Source: Tamarix chinensis (taxonomy: Eukaryota; Streptophyta; Magnoliopsida; Caryophyllales; Tamaricaceae). Taken from it: a stretch of DNA of 64,000 bases. The translations under genes and the position numbers were made by a program. Location of the stretch: positions 61,067,701 through 61,131,700 of the forward strand of contig CM060181.1 in NCBI GenBank assembly GCA_030549775.1, given 5' to 3'. Shown here piece after piece: positions 47,911 through 57,803 of this stretch. Positions within the stretch are counted from its first letter, which is position 1; every line of letters begins with the position of its first letter. Below the pieces are notes generated by a model that was not told the DNA's origin, did no database searches, and saw nothing but the letters and a program-made list of their open reading frames with translations.

Positions 47911-49190
47911 ATGGCGAAGAAGAAAGCTGCCAACCATAAGGCGTCTCTTACTTTGGATGTGGATAATCTTTGGTCGTCTTCGGTGTTTGAAGGTTGTGAG
48001 ATTGAAGACCATAGTATCAAAGGGGAATCGCTGCCTTGTGAATTGAAATATGTGAATCTATCCCCAGTGTCGATTAATTTTAATCTTGATACTCCAATTG
48101 CTAATCATTCGTTGAATCATAATTGCCCAAACATGGATGATCCTAATGCCCAGAATTGGAAAAATGATGATCCTATTGATATTCCTAATGGCCGAACCTG
48201 GCGTGATATATTGGTCAATAATAGACGACTTGAAAGGGAAATATCTCTAAAATAAATTCCTCCTCTTGTTATTGATGGATCGAACCAAGCCAGATTTAAG
48301 TGGGCGAAATTTCAAAAGAAATTAAATGATGGGATAACTCATTGGTTGGGATGGTGGCCGGGATTCAACCGAGCCATTTCCAAATGACTTAGTTTGTTAA
48401 AGAAAGATGGAATTTTCTCCCTGTGTTGTCGGAGGTCTATACGCATGATCAAGATTTTTTTGTATACAAATTTGCTTCTCAGGATGATATGTACCAAATA
48501 CTAAATATTTCAGAATTAGGCCAATGCTACTTAGGAAATGGACACCTAAAGTTTCTACGTCTGCTAAGGAATGAAGGATCATGCCATTGTGGGTGATCTT
48601 CCCTGGCCTTCCTTTACATCTTTGGTCAAATGATAGTTTAAGTAGATTAGGCAGTTTTTTGGGGTAAACTATTTGTGTTGATACAGTAACAACACAAAGG
48701 GGGAGAGTCTTATTCCCGAGAGTCCTCATTGAGATTGACATCAACTTTCCTCTCCCTGATAATGTTACTGTTTTATTGCCTATATGGAAGAAATTTCAAT
48801 AGAATGTGTCTTATGAATGGAGACCCAAGTTTTGTTCATTCTATGATATTATGGGACATGAATCAACCCAATGTTGAGGTACGGTTGGACAAAAGATCAC
48901 TAAAACACAAATATGGAGAGTTAAACCAGTTATTATTAATGAACAAAGATCTCTAGGGGAAACTAATACAAGCTTGAACGCTGAGCTTCCTAAGACACCT
49001 TCAAGACCTGATTTAGTACAGTCTATTCCTCAGAATTTTGACATTATTGAGCACTATCATAACAGACAAATGCTTTTAAAGAAGGGTAATGAGATAGTCT
49101 ATTTGGGAGATAATTCATCTCACTATGGTATCTACTAAACTTAGTTCTCTAGTTCAAGGGAGTATTATTGAGAGGTTGAAGGCTAGAGGG
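47911..49190 (+). pseudogene. LINE ORF1: DUF4283 domain and CCHC-type knuckle
   Basis: It begins MAKKKAANHKASLTLD, preceded in frame by an alternative Met at 47863. After a stop near 48253 it continues in other frames. The DUF4283-like core (48400-48800) is recognisable by QDFFVYKFAS, FPGLPLHLWSNDSLSRLGS, RGRVLFPRVLIEID and LPDNVTVLLP. A zinc knuckle follows at about 48830-48880 (CSFYDIMGHESTQC), in which the second Cys is Tyr. Plant L1 ORF1 proteins bind RNA and form the retrotransposition particle. This copy cannot make a full protein. Confidence 0.7.
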
Positions 49191-49219
49191 GTGGATAGGG
49201 GAGGAGGAGTATGTTTTTC

Positions 49220-50000
49220 TCTTTCCTCATGACCATTGCTGTTTGGAATATTACAAGACTAAATAAAAACCACAAGCATCGGATTGTGAAAAACCTTGTG
49301 ATTAATCAAAGAATTGGTCTGCTAGGGTTCTTAGAAACTAGTGTTAAGAAGGGTAAGGTTGACTGCATTATCCACAAACTTGGTTTAAATTGGAAATGGG
49401 AAAATAACTATGATCATCATCATTAACTATGATCATCATTATAATGGTAGAGTCTGGATCTTATGGGATAATTCTATTTATAATATTCACATTTTTGAAA
49501 AAACTTCTTAGGGAATTCATTATCTTGCTACTTGTTTGAATTCTCAAAAGAAATTTGGGCTTATTATTACTTATGTATCTAATACTAGTGTTCTTAGATA
49601 GAATTTGTGGGATTAGATGAGATATTTAGCTAACCAGACTTTTATTTAGTTAGCCATAGGAGACTTTAATGTGGTGACTTCTTCTCAAGAAAATATTGGA
49701 GGTAGTATTGTTACACAGGATGTGCTTGCTTTTACCCAGTGTCTGTAATTGGACTTGGTGATTTACCTCCTACTTGGTCTAAGTTTACTTGGACAAATAG
49801 GAAAGAGTTTAGTTTCAGGGTTTATTATCATTTGGATAGAGGAATGGCAAATAGTGAATGGCTGCATATGTTTCTTGCATCCACAATTCACACTATTTAG
49901 CATCCTACATCTGATCATCATGCTTTGGTTGTTCATTTGAAGGTGTTACAAACTATGGGATCTAAACCCTTTAAATTCTTGAATTTATGGGTAGAGAAGG
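49220..50000 (+). pseudogene. LINE ORF2 endonuclease (EEP-type) remnant
   Basis: Frames read AVWNITRLNKNHKHRIVKN, GLLGFLETSVKKGKVDCII, then GRVWILWDNS, LAIGDFNVV (near 49655-49680) and TSDHHALVVHLKV (near 49905-49945). These are the hallmark motifs of apurinic-like LINE endonuclease: N-terminal Asn, the Glu of LET, GDFN and SDH. A small duplication at 49405-49440 (AACTATGATCATCATCATT twice) introduces a stop. Other stops and frame changes occur near 49510, 49600 and 49747. Confidence 0.7.
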
Positions 50001-50395
50001 AGGGCTTTTTTGACCTTGTAAGAAGAGTTTGATAGAATAATATTGAGGGCTCTAAGGCCTATTAGTGTACGAATAAGCTCAGATTGTTAAAGTTGGAATT
50101 AAAAAAGTTCAATGCCAATCAGTGTGGAAATGTATTTTATAAGCTTACACAAGTTATCAGGTTTGGTAGGACAAGATAAATGTTTTATCTTGGCATCATC
50201 TTGATCAAGACTGTATTAAGGTAGAAAGGTTGGCTAAATTGGAATGGGAGAGGAGAGCTAGAGATGAAGAGAGCTTCCTATAGCAAAAGTTCCATATTTA
50301 GTATGTGAAACTGGGTGATCACAACAATAAATACTTTTATGCTAGTTTGCAGGGAAGGAGATCTCAGAATAAAATTACCCTCAAAGTAGACTTGT

Positions 50396-51539
50396 ACTGT
50401 GAACGGGAAGTCCAAGGGGCATGTATGTCTAGGGTTAAAGTATCTATTGAATAAGACACGAAAAAGACACCAACCATTTAAGGTGGAAGATTATTGAGCT
50501 AGGCCTAGACAAATTCACTAGCATAATAGTGGCCAGGTGCAGGGTGCCTAGAGACTAATCCATGGGCAAATAATAGTGGCTAGGTGAAGGTTACCCTAGA
50601 GGTTTTTTATCCACCGTCTATAAATATTGGGGGATCTCGAGCTCAATAAACCAAAACTTAAGTTATTCTAAGACATAGGAAAGATACTAATGACTTATAG
50701 TGGAATACCATAAGAGTTTTGGCCAGATCAATCCCCGGTATAATAGTGGCAAGGTGCAGGGTGCCCTAACAACCGATCCACTCATGAATAGTACTAGCCA
50801 GGAGCATTCTGCCTTGGGTGTTTCTGATCCACCGGCTATAATAGTGGGGTTCTCGTACTCAGATGGACTTATAAAGAGAATGGTGTGAAATGGAAATATT
50901 TACTAGATATTTAATGACTATGTTTAATTAGACTGAATCACTGCTTGTACTATCTATCTTTCATGTATGGCTTATCTACTTGGTTACTTGCTTGTGTTAT
51001 CTATAATTCCTATATACCCTTAGCTGCACCCTTACCTTGCTCAGTACGTAGCGTACTGATCACCTATTTTATGGGTGCTACTTATTCCCACAAGTAGAGA
51101 TCCCTTCTGAGTTGGTGCACGTAGGAGACACTATGTTCAATGCCTATGATGCATTTGAAGTGTTGGGCATGGTTGAGTGTTGACCTTTTTGGGACTTAGC
51201 ACAGAACCCAAGAGCGATGTAGTTTGGACTCTTCTTATTTCAGTTTTTATCTTATTGTGTTTAATTATTCTATCCCATTGGAGGCTTTAACTATGTAACC
51301 ATTTTTGGTTGCATTGACTTCTAACCACACACTCTAATTTTCTCTTTATGAATATTTAGAATTTCTATGGTTCTCCATCTTAAGTGTGTTTAAGATTTTG
51401 TGAAATTATTCCTAGCCATGTGGTTGGTGCGAGATTAGCTGGGGGCCACGCTTTTGTTGATTGCGGTGGTAGCACCCCCATGCTTCTGTATCTTTTAATT
51501 AAACAAACATTTTCAACTATTAGTTTTAGGGGTGTTACA
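50396..51539 (+). mobile_element. LTR fragment (box-repeat family), 3' part
   Basis: It matches 1470-2581 from GCATGTATGTCTAGGGTTAA onward and ends TTTTAGGGGTGTTACA at 51539. It holds box repeats (50500-50870), a CTCAGTACGTAGCGTACTGA block (51039-51058) and the GGTGGTAGCACC block (51463-51474). The 5' half is missing: the left edge directly abuts broken LINE ORF2. 50700-50888 and 51384-51575 are short meaningless frames. Confidence 0.65.
50500..50870 (+). repeat. Box-repeat cluster
   Basis: Four to five units with AATAATAGTGGC(C/T)AGGTG(C/A)A and CGATCCAC; the last ends CCACCGGCTATAATAGTGGG. Colinear with 1540-1870 and 13195-13515. Confidence 0.75.
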
Positions 51540-53150
51540 ACCCCATCTCCCATAAGGATACCTTTTGATGAGTGAGAGGAAGTAGCTTTTTTTTTTCTGT
51601 CCCTACATCCCCACGTTTCCTATGCCCAGGTTGCTTAGCAGCTCCAACTAAATTGTCTTTCGGATTCCTATTTTCACTATTCTTATTTAGCCCCAAACTA
51701 TCTCAATGATCTATGATCTATTGTCGTGTTTTATATTTAATTGGACCACAGGAGGTAGAAACATGGTTGACAATACTATCATTATTAGTAGTCCAGGTAG
51801 TACAGTGACAAGCCAGGGAGTCGTGGCCTAAAACACCACAATTTTTACATAATTCGGGAAGATCTTCATAATCTACATACTACACAAATATATTATCCTT
51901 ACTCTTGACTTTCAAACAGGAAGGGAGGTTCCCTAAAGCATCCACTTCCATAAGAAGTCTCCCATACTCATTTTTTGATTTCTCAAAAGTGAAGTTATCA
52001 ATTAGAATCGGTTAACCAATATACAAAGCAATAACACATATTGCTCCACAATTCTACATTTCTAATGGGAGGTTGATTGATCGAACCCATACCGAGACTT
52101 TAATTATTTCATCTGAGCCAAAACAAAAATAGTCTAGGAATGAACTTCAACACTAGTGCCTTATCTTGAACAATGTATGGTCTCTTAGCCAAGGCTCAAT
52201 TTCTGTCAAGATCATCTTCAAATTTTAGGACAACCCATCTAGAACTGTGAATAATATACATAAAGGGTTGTTGGATGACCTTCTTTGCTAAGCTCATGAG
52301 GTATCCATCAACCTTTACGACCACAAAATGAGTTAGAAGGCATGCACCCCAAGTGGAATCCATTGATTGCATATGTCTTCTGGGAACGTAAAAGGAATCA
52401 TCTTTGGGTGGGATATACTCACATTTTATCAAAGGGATATCAAAGAACAAATTTACAACAATTAATGCTCTAGAGAGGATGCTCTTGGGAAACTCCAAGG
52501 ATTACCATGATCCATAGATTACTAACCTAGATTGTGAACCATGTAGGAGTTCACATTTCCTTGGTCATTGTATGAATTTGAAAGTAGTTCTAGCATCAAG
52601 CCCTGGAAACTCTTTGTAAACTTACCAAGTGATGAACCAGGAGACCAAGAGGTTTGAAAATTCATATTGACCAGATCTGTAGCAGCACCCTCAATACTAT
52701 TTGGATTTATAGAAGCCACCCAAGATTTCATAATGCCACCCTGAGATTATTCCTCGAAACCTATCTCTCCAACATGGAAACCTTGATTAGTTCAAGTGAA
52801 GGGTTCAAATATAGACATTGAAGAACCTCTTGGTTGTCCCCACCTGAAACTTGAGCCTTAAGTCCCCGATGTGGTGAAATTTGTGATGATGAAGCTACAA
52901 ATTCTGATAATAGTTGTGACTCTAAACAATTTCCATCCTAGGAAGCAAATTTTTGAGAGTAGGGTAACACAAAAATTGTGGTTTTCTCCAATTTCCAACC
53001 TTTTAATGGATTTTTCTTAAATACCATGATCATATAAAATGTTATCCTAAGTAGAGAGAAGTCTAAATTAGGGAAGAAACATGTGAAGAAGTTGAGACAA
53101 GTGGAGGAGAAGCACCAGCCAGTCTCAATATAAAACACACTCTATAGCTG
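51540..53150 (-). pseudogene. LINE ORF1 (DUF4283 and CCHC knuckle), minus strand
   Basis: Minus strand, N to C. A Ser/Asn-rich start lies near 53138-52522 (SYNDQGNVNSYMVHN). The DUF4283-like core at 52498-51960 has SLAKKVIQQPFMYIIHSSRW, VVLKFEDDLDRN and, in another frame, LKFIPRLF. A CX2CX3GHX4C knuckle follows at about 51785-51830 (CKNCGVLGHDSLAC), then a basic tail ending near the LTR at 51539. The intact knuckle shows typical LINE ORF1/zf-CCHC_4 form. There are several stops and frame changes. ORF2 is not present; the adjoining LTR fragment occupies its place. It is a different LINE copy from 47839-50395 and lies in the opposite orientation. Confidence 0.65.
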
Positions 53151-53599
53151 TGACCAGTCCCCATTGGAGGGGGACAAAATTATGAGGAAGAGAGGAACGA
53201 AGACCATTTGAATGTTTGAGAGACTTCAATTTTAGTGGGCATAAATAGGATTATAGTGTTCTAGGGTAGGTGAGTTCATGCTTGATGAATCATAGTTATA
53301 TGTTTACTATGGCAAAATTTAGTGGTTTCCCCCGATTGCCTCCTATTGGCCATAGGGCTTTTCTGTCTTGGTAGATTTCCCTTGATTTTTGTAATGGGTG
53401 GCTTATAGTCACACTGTTTTACAACCCTTAAAGTTCTAATATATCCTATATTTGTAACCCTATCTATCTATATTTGAAAAGACAACATGCTCATACTGTG
53501 TTTTCTAAGGTTATAGTTGTTGTAAATATTATGATTCTCACCTATTCTTTCTTTATTATGTGGTTATTGCTCAGCCAGTGAATATTGGGTTCTTCCTCT
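53151..53599. other. No confident feature
   Basis: Probably part LINE leader and part decayed Athila interior, because recognisable Athila sequence begins just to the right. I see no readable domain or repeat. Confidence 0.35.
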
Positions 53600-54140
53600 T
53601 CCAATAATTGGAGAAGGAAGGGAGAAGTGTCTTAGGGAATATTTTTATAGGAGGGATTATGAGTGTTACTATTGTGTTTTGTGGCATTGATTTCACTCGC
53701 ATGAGACCGATAGCACCCACCTTAGAATTACATTTGTCAACATGCATAACTATAAAACTAGTGATTAATGACAGTGGCTTTCTTGGATTCTAATTAAAAA
53801 AGGAGCCTTTATTTACTCTTCTATATTCCAGTAAGATCACTATTACTAATGGAAAAAGTTGGCACCAACCGTGAGCTCTAATTAAGACACCAAGACATGT
53901 GCACCACATTGCCCACATCCCTCATATAGGTTTTGGTCCTATTCCTTCCTCATTCATTGTTCTTACACTAGAATTTTACATGTGACTCTCTAGGTAGGTA
54001 GATTTATTATATCATTACCTCCGAGCTCTACAAAACTCTAAGGATGAGTACTTTGATGTGCATTTTGATCAATTAGAGACAACCATGGATGCCCACTAGG
54101 ACAAGTAGTGTAGTAAACATAAGGAGATTCTTTTAATGGT
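53600..54140 (+). pseudogene. Athila ORF-1 family (envelope-position) remnant of an older host element
   Basis: The frame at 53608-53793 reads GNIFIGGIMSVTIVFCGIDF and then VINDSGFLGF. This parallels GDIVIGGLITTICVSMDIPL in the intact protein at 57804-59057. Further down, LLYHYLRALQNSKDEYFDV and HFDQLETTMDAH resemble the C-terminal helical tail of Athila envelope-position proteins. It is broken by the insertion of the young Athila at 54141; the 3' non-coding part of the same host element resumes at 62046. Assignment is by eye and moderately certain. Confidence 0.5.
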
Positions 54141-55673
54141 TGATAGATGAGATTTATTGATTATTTTCATGTCTAAAAATATCATTTATCCCTTATAATT
54201 TCTACTAGATTTAATCTTTTCGTCGAGTCTTCCTCCTTTGAATAAGTTTTACAGGAAAGAAAAGAATTGAAGAAATTCAAGGAGAAATCAATGAGAAGAA
54301 GAAATCAAGTAGAGAACACATCAAGAAATGCCGAATCAAGGAGAGCAAAGTTGGAAAGGGAACAAATATATCAAGAGAAGTGAAGCTCAAACTTTCAAAG
54401 GAATTGAGTGGAAGAGTCAAAAACATGGGGGTCCCGTGTTTCCATAACACGGACCGTGTTATTAGTCCCAAATATCGGTCTATAAAGCCTTGTCAGCAGA
54501 ACAGTTGGAAGAAAACACGGGGGTCCCGTGTTTCATAAACACGGACCGTGTTTTCGATTAAAAATGTATAACTGCCACGCGACTTGTTCCTGATAAAATT
54601 GGATATGAAAACAGAGTTCGGGATATCGAGAGAAAAAGGATCGAATGTATTTTTCTTCCTTTATTCTTTTAGAACATACATGTAATGCACAATTCCAATC
54701 TTTGATCTTCTTGAATTCTATTGATGATTTGACATTATGCACTTCAATTGATAAGTTTCCTCTATTCCTTTGTAAATTTCTGTATCTTCATTTTGCAGAA
54801 TCTAAGTAGTTTTTGTGTAATTTTACTTGTGATCATTTCATTGTTATCTAATTGTTGAAATAATAGAATTTGTGAATGTGTTATTGTCATTAATTTTTAA
54901 TATTTCTGTATAATTGTATGAATTGTGAATATGCAGAAATTTGAGTAAGTAGAACAGGGTAGGATGAATTGAAGATGGAATCATAACTTAATTATCATTT
55001 CATAATTTAAATGTTTGATTCTACATGAGGTTTAATTGAATTAATGGTCTCAATTGAATGATTCCATATCATAGATTAAGATTCTTGAACTGATTAGATT
55101 GATCACCTATTTGGTTTAGGACTTAGTCTTTGCTAAGACAATGAAATTAATCCGTAATTGTTAATTAATCTGTCTATAGTAGCAAAAAGACCATTAATTC
55201 GTGCAATTGCATGATCCGAGCTTTTGTGATTATGATTGTTGTTGGCTACTTCCTGTTCATAATGCTACCATTAATTGAATCTAGTGTTCGTAACCTAGGT
55301 TATTAATTGGATGCAAAAATAAATTGAGAGCATATTCAATTTATTAAGGTTGAGAGGAAGTATAGAAATTATTATCCTGAATTTCTTAAGTCAACATTAA
55401 ACTATTTAGAATCATTCTTTTATGTGAACGTATGGCATTTTAATTCCATCAGCAATTCAATCCTACCCTAATTGTAAAGTCGTGGTTAAAGCTTTAGTAT
55501 AATTGAATTTAGTTAGGAATCAATGAAATTGTACAAACGGGTTTATAACATCAATAGCAAAATTAGTGATTAAAACGTCATTCCTTATGGGTTCGACTCC
55601 TTCTTGCCATATACTACGTATTTGGGGATTAGGATTTATTTGTTAAATTTGTTGTGCATACGACAGTGCATCA
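54141..55673 (+). repeat. 5' LTR of the Athila element
   Basis: Starts TGATAGATGAGATTTATTGA, ends CATACGACAGTGCATCA. A TATAAAG motif at 54481 lies between two ACACGG hairpin units (54421-54463 and 54513-54557), a plausible promoter arrangement. The CTTATGGGTTCGACTCCTTC block near 55584-55606 is conserved in all Athila-type LTRs of the window. Confidence 0.92.
54421..54557 (+). promoter_or_regulatory. Paired ACACGG hairpin units in Athila LTR
   Basis: Two units (54421-54463 and 54513-54557), each of the form ACACGGGGGTCCCGTGTTTC, a short spacer, then ACACGGACCGTGTT. Each half is a self-complementary hairpin (ACACGG...CCGTGT). The same pair is in the 3' LTR at 60787-60830 and 60881-60923. Position around a TATA-like motif suggests a U3/R regulatory role; that role is inference. 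Confidence 0.6.
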
Positions 55674-55679
55674 AATTTT

Positions 55680-55697
55680 TGGCGCCGTTGCCGGGGA
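55680..55697 (+). promoter_or_regulatory. Primer-binding site, tRNA-Asp
   Basis: TGGCGCCGTTGCCGGGGA, 6 bp downstream of the 5' LTR. It is the perfect complement of the 3' end of plant tRNA-Asp (with CCA) and is diagnostic of Athila elements. Confidence 0.92.
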
Positions 55698-55767
55698 ATT
55701 GGCAATTATAATCTCTAGTTTTGTTTTTGTTGTGGTTTCTTATTTTAGTTTTTGATAATTTCTTCAT

Positions 55768-56265
55768 GTGAACTCATCTAATCTTTCATGGTGTGAAATC
55801 TTCAGGCACTCACAATTAAGATCATTTGCAATCGAGCATCAAGGACAAATTATTCCAGCCATAGATCCAAACTCATCTTCTCCAATTGCAACTAGGACGA
55901 GAAGGAAGTTGGAACAAACTACTCAGATTCCATCACCTTTTGAAGAAAGTTCCACAAATTTGGGAGAAGACAGTATAGAAGATTTGTGTAGTACACCTTA
56001 CTACATTACTCCACCGATGGCGGAGCGAACTCTTAAGGAGCTAGCTGCTCCTATCTTCAACCCTAATCTTTTATACATTAATTATCCTGCTGATAATGAT
56101 ACTTGTGAAATCAAACCTGGACTAATACGAGCCTTACCTATTTTTACAGGTTTTAAAGACAACAATTCCATGGGTTCAAGCTGTTTCACCGACCCAAATA
56201 AATTTCTCAAGGAATTCCATATTGTCTGGTATACGGTAAGCCTTGTCATCTACCAGTTGAGTTAG
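55768..56265 (+). pseudogene. Athila gag, N-terminal fragment
   Basis: 165 codons. The last ~80 residues before the break carry the Athila gag signature MAERTLKELAAPIFNPN, GLIRALPIFTGF and then DPNKFLKEFHIVW. Gag forms the nucleocapsid. At about 56228 the sequence jumps to the integrase C-terminus: gag continues only for a short out-of-frame tail (YTVSLVIYQLS) before a stop at 56263. The joint therefore does not create a gag-integrase fusion protein. The start at 55768 is the first Met in frame; the true start may lie at 56020 (MAERT), which is where many Athila gag alignments begin. Confidence 0.8.
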
Positions 56266-56690
56266 AACATAAAGCTTTTTGGGCCGTAAAGAAATGTAAC
56301 ATGGAGTCAACTGAAATTGGAAAACATAGGAGACTCCAATTACAAGAATTGGAAGAAATAAGAAATGAGGCTTTTGAAACTGCATTAAGATATAAAGATA
56401 GAACTAAAGCAGTTCATGATAAGTTCATTCTTAGAAAGAGTTTTGAAATTGGTCAAAAAGTTTTATTATATCATTCTCGATTGAAGTTGTTTCCAGGAAA
56501 ATTGAGGTCGAGATGGATCGGCCCATTTGTTGTGACTAATGTGTTTTCTCATGGTGCAGTTGAAATTAAGAGTGAGAAAACAGGAAAGATATGGAAGGTC
56601 AATGGACATCGCCTAAAACCTTACTACGAAGGACATCAAGTGCACAATTTGGAAGTGGTTGATCTTACCACTCCCAATTATGAGAGCTGA
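56229..56690 (+). pseudogene. Athila integrase, C-terminal fragment
   Basis: From the deletion joint the frame reads VYGKPCHLPVELEHKAFWAV, then RRLQLQELEEIRNEAFETAL, KAVHDKFILRKSFEIGQKVL, FPGKLRSRWIGPFVV and VNGHRLKPYYEG. This is the C-terminal part of Athila/Tat integrase, which includes the basic DNA-binding fold after the catalytic core. The stop is at 56688. The zinc-binding HHCC and DDE core are deleted. The first Met in this frame is 56301, so any product would be about 129 residues. Confidence 0.85.
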
Positions 56691-56847
56691 AAGACTTGCA
56701 TTTTGTCACTTGGGACACCCAAGTGTTGTATATAAGTTTTCCTTATTACATACTTTTCTTTTTACATATTTGTTATGACTTTGTATGTACATAATGTGTA
56801 TATGTGTGGAAAAACATTGGTATTTTATTTGCTTACTAAAAAAAAAA

Positions 56848-57250
56848 ACACGGGGGGTCGTATTTTACAAACACGGCCCGTGTTTTTCTCTCTGCAGAAA
56901 ATCTCAGAATTCCAGAGAGCTCAAAATTTAACACGGGGGGTCCGTATTTCTTCACACGGCCCGTGTTTCTTCCTCTGCAGAAAATTTCAGAATTCCAGAG
57001 AGCTTCAAAATTAACACGGGGGTACCGTATTTCTTAACACGGCCCGTGTTTCTTTCTCTGCAAAACATTTCAAAATTCCAGAGAACCAAAAATTTAACAC
57101 GGGGGTACCGTATTTCACAAACACGGCCCGTGTTACCTTCTCAGTCATAACCACAGTGTGTAAAATTTAACACGGGGGTACCGTATTTCTGAAATACGGT
57201 CCGTATTTCTCTCCAGAGCCCTTTTTTCTCCCCCGTGTTTTCAGATCTGA
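56848..57250 (+). repeat. 83-bp tandem array of ACACGG hairpins
   Basis: Units start at 56848, 56931, 57014, 57097 and 57170 (period 83, 83, 83, then 73). Each has AACACGGGGGTACCGTATTT, a short spacer, AACACGGCCCGTGTTTC, then CTCTGCAGAAAATTTCAGAA and TTCCAGAGAGC. The hairpins are the same type as in the LTRs. The array sits between the integrase stop and the leader of the ORF-1 gene. Short frames across it (56775-57014) are not genes. Confidence 0.85.
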
Positions 57251-57586
57251 AAAAACACGGCCCTCTCGTTCGATTCTCTCCAGTTCTTCGCAGCACTCTT
57301 CTCCTTTGATTCCTCCATTTTTCTCACTCAAATCTTCGATTCTTCACAAATCCTACTCCATTAACATCTCCTCTTCTTTTCCCACCATTAATTTTCTTTT
57401 CCCTGTCGAATTGTTTTTCTGTTAATCCAAAACAGAGCAATCGACAGTTTGTCTTCAACCCTAATTTTATTCGACCATTGTCTCATCTATTTTTTTGCAA
57501 ATAGACTAAGGGTTTTCGTGGGATTTGATATTCATATATCTTTCTTTTGATTTCTCACTCGTTCTAACCAGTTTTCACGAATTTAG

Positions 57587-57803
57587 GTAAGTCTTCTTTC
57601 CCTTATGACAACAATGTTAATTCAGTTTCATTGATTTTCACGCATTACTGTGATTGAAAGATTGGGTGATTGCCATAATGAGAGCATATGTATGCATTCA
57701 GTGCAATTTTTTCCAAATTATCATTGTCGTTATCTTATGTATATGCTGAACTTTCATGCTTTCACCACTGATTTTTAACTTAAAGGTGGTAATCTTTGTG
57801 TAG
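57587..57803 (+). promoter_or_regulatory. Candidate leader intron before Athila ORF-1 gene
   Basis: A strong donor (TTTAG followed by GTAAGT, intron from 57587) and an acceptor (TTTGTGTAG, ending 57803) leave the ATG at 57804 at the exact start of the next exon. The 217-bp interval is T-rich near the acceptor, as in plant introns. The upstream 57250-57586 is CT-rich and resembles a 5' leader. Spliced envelope-position transcripts are known for some plant retroelements, so this is plausible. No transcript evidence is available. Confidence 0.45.

Larger units (their letters stand above)
47839..50395 (+). mobile_element. LINE (L1-type), 5' part with ORF1 and endonuclease of ORF2, truncated
   Basis: 5'UTR from about 47839. 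ORF1 remnants run 47911-49190 and an ORF2 endonuclease region 49220-50000, followed by pre-RT sequence ending near 50395 (KLGDHNNKYFYASLQGRRSQ). It is cut there by an LTR. The reverse transcriptase is missing from this window. The element is dead, with many stops and frameshifts. Confidence 0.75.

Noticed and set aside
54533..54742. 69-codon minus-strand frame repeated at 60900-61109
   Set aside because: It is present twice because the LTRs are near-identical. No domain, and it is absent from related LTRs.
55584..55610. GGGTTCGACTCC motif as a tRNA T-arm (internal B box)
   Set aside because: The motif is a fixed part of all Athila-type LTRs here, without a matching A box or cloverleaf.
55680..55697. 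Possible tRNA-Asp gene
   Set aside because: Only the 18-nt complement of the tRNA 3' end is present. It is a retrotransposon primer-binding site.
56848..57250. CRISPR-like regular repeats (83-bp period)
   Set aside because: The full unit is repeated without unique spacers, it lies inside a retrotransposon, and the genome is a plant's.
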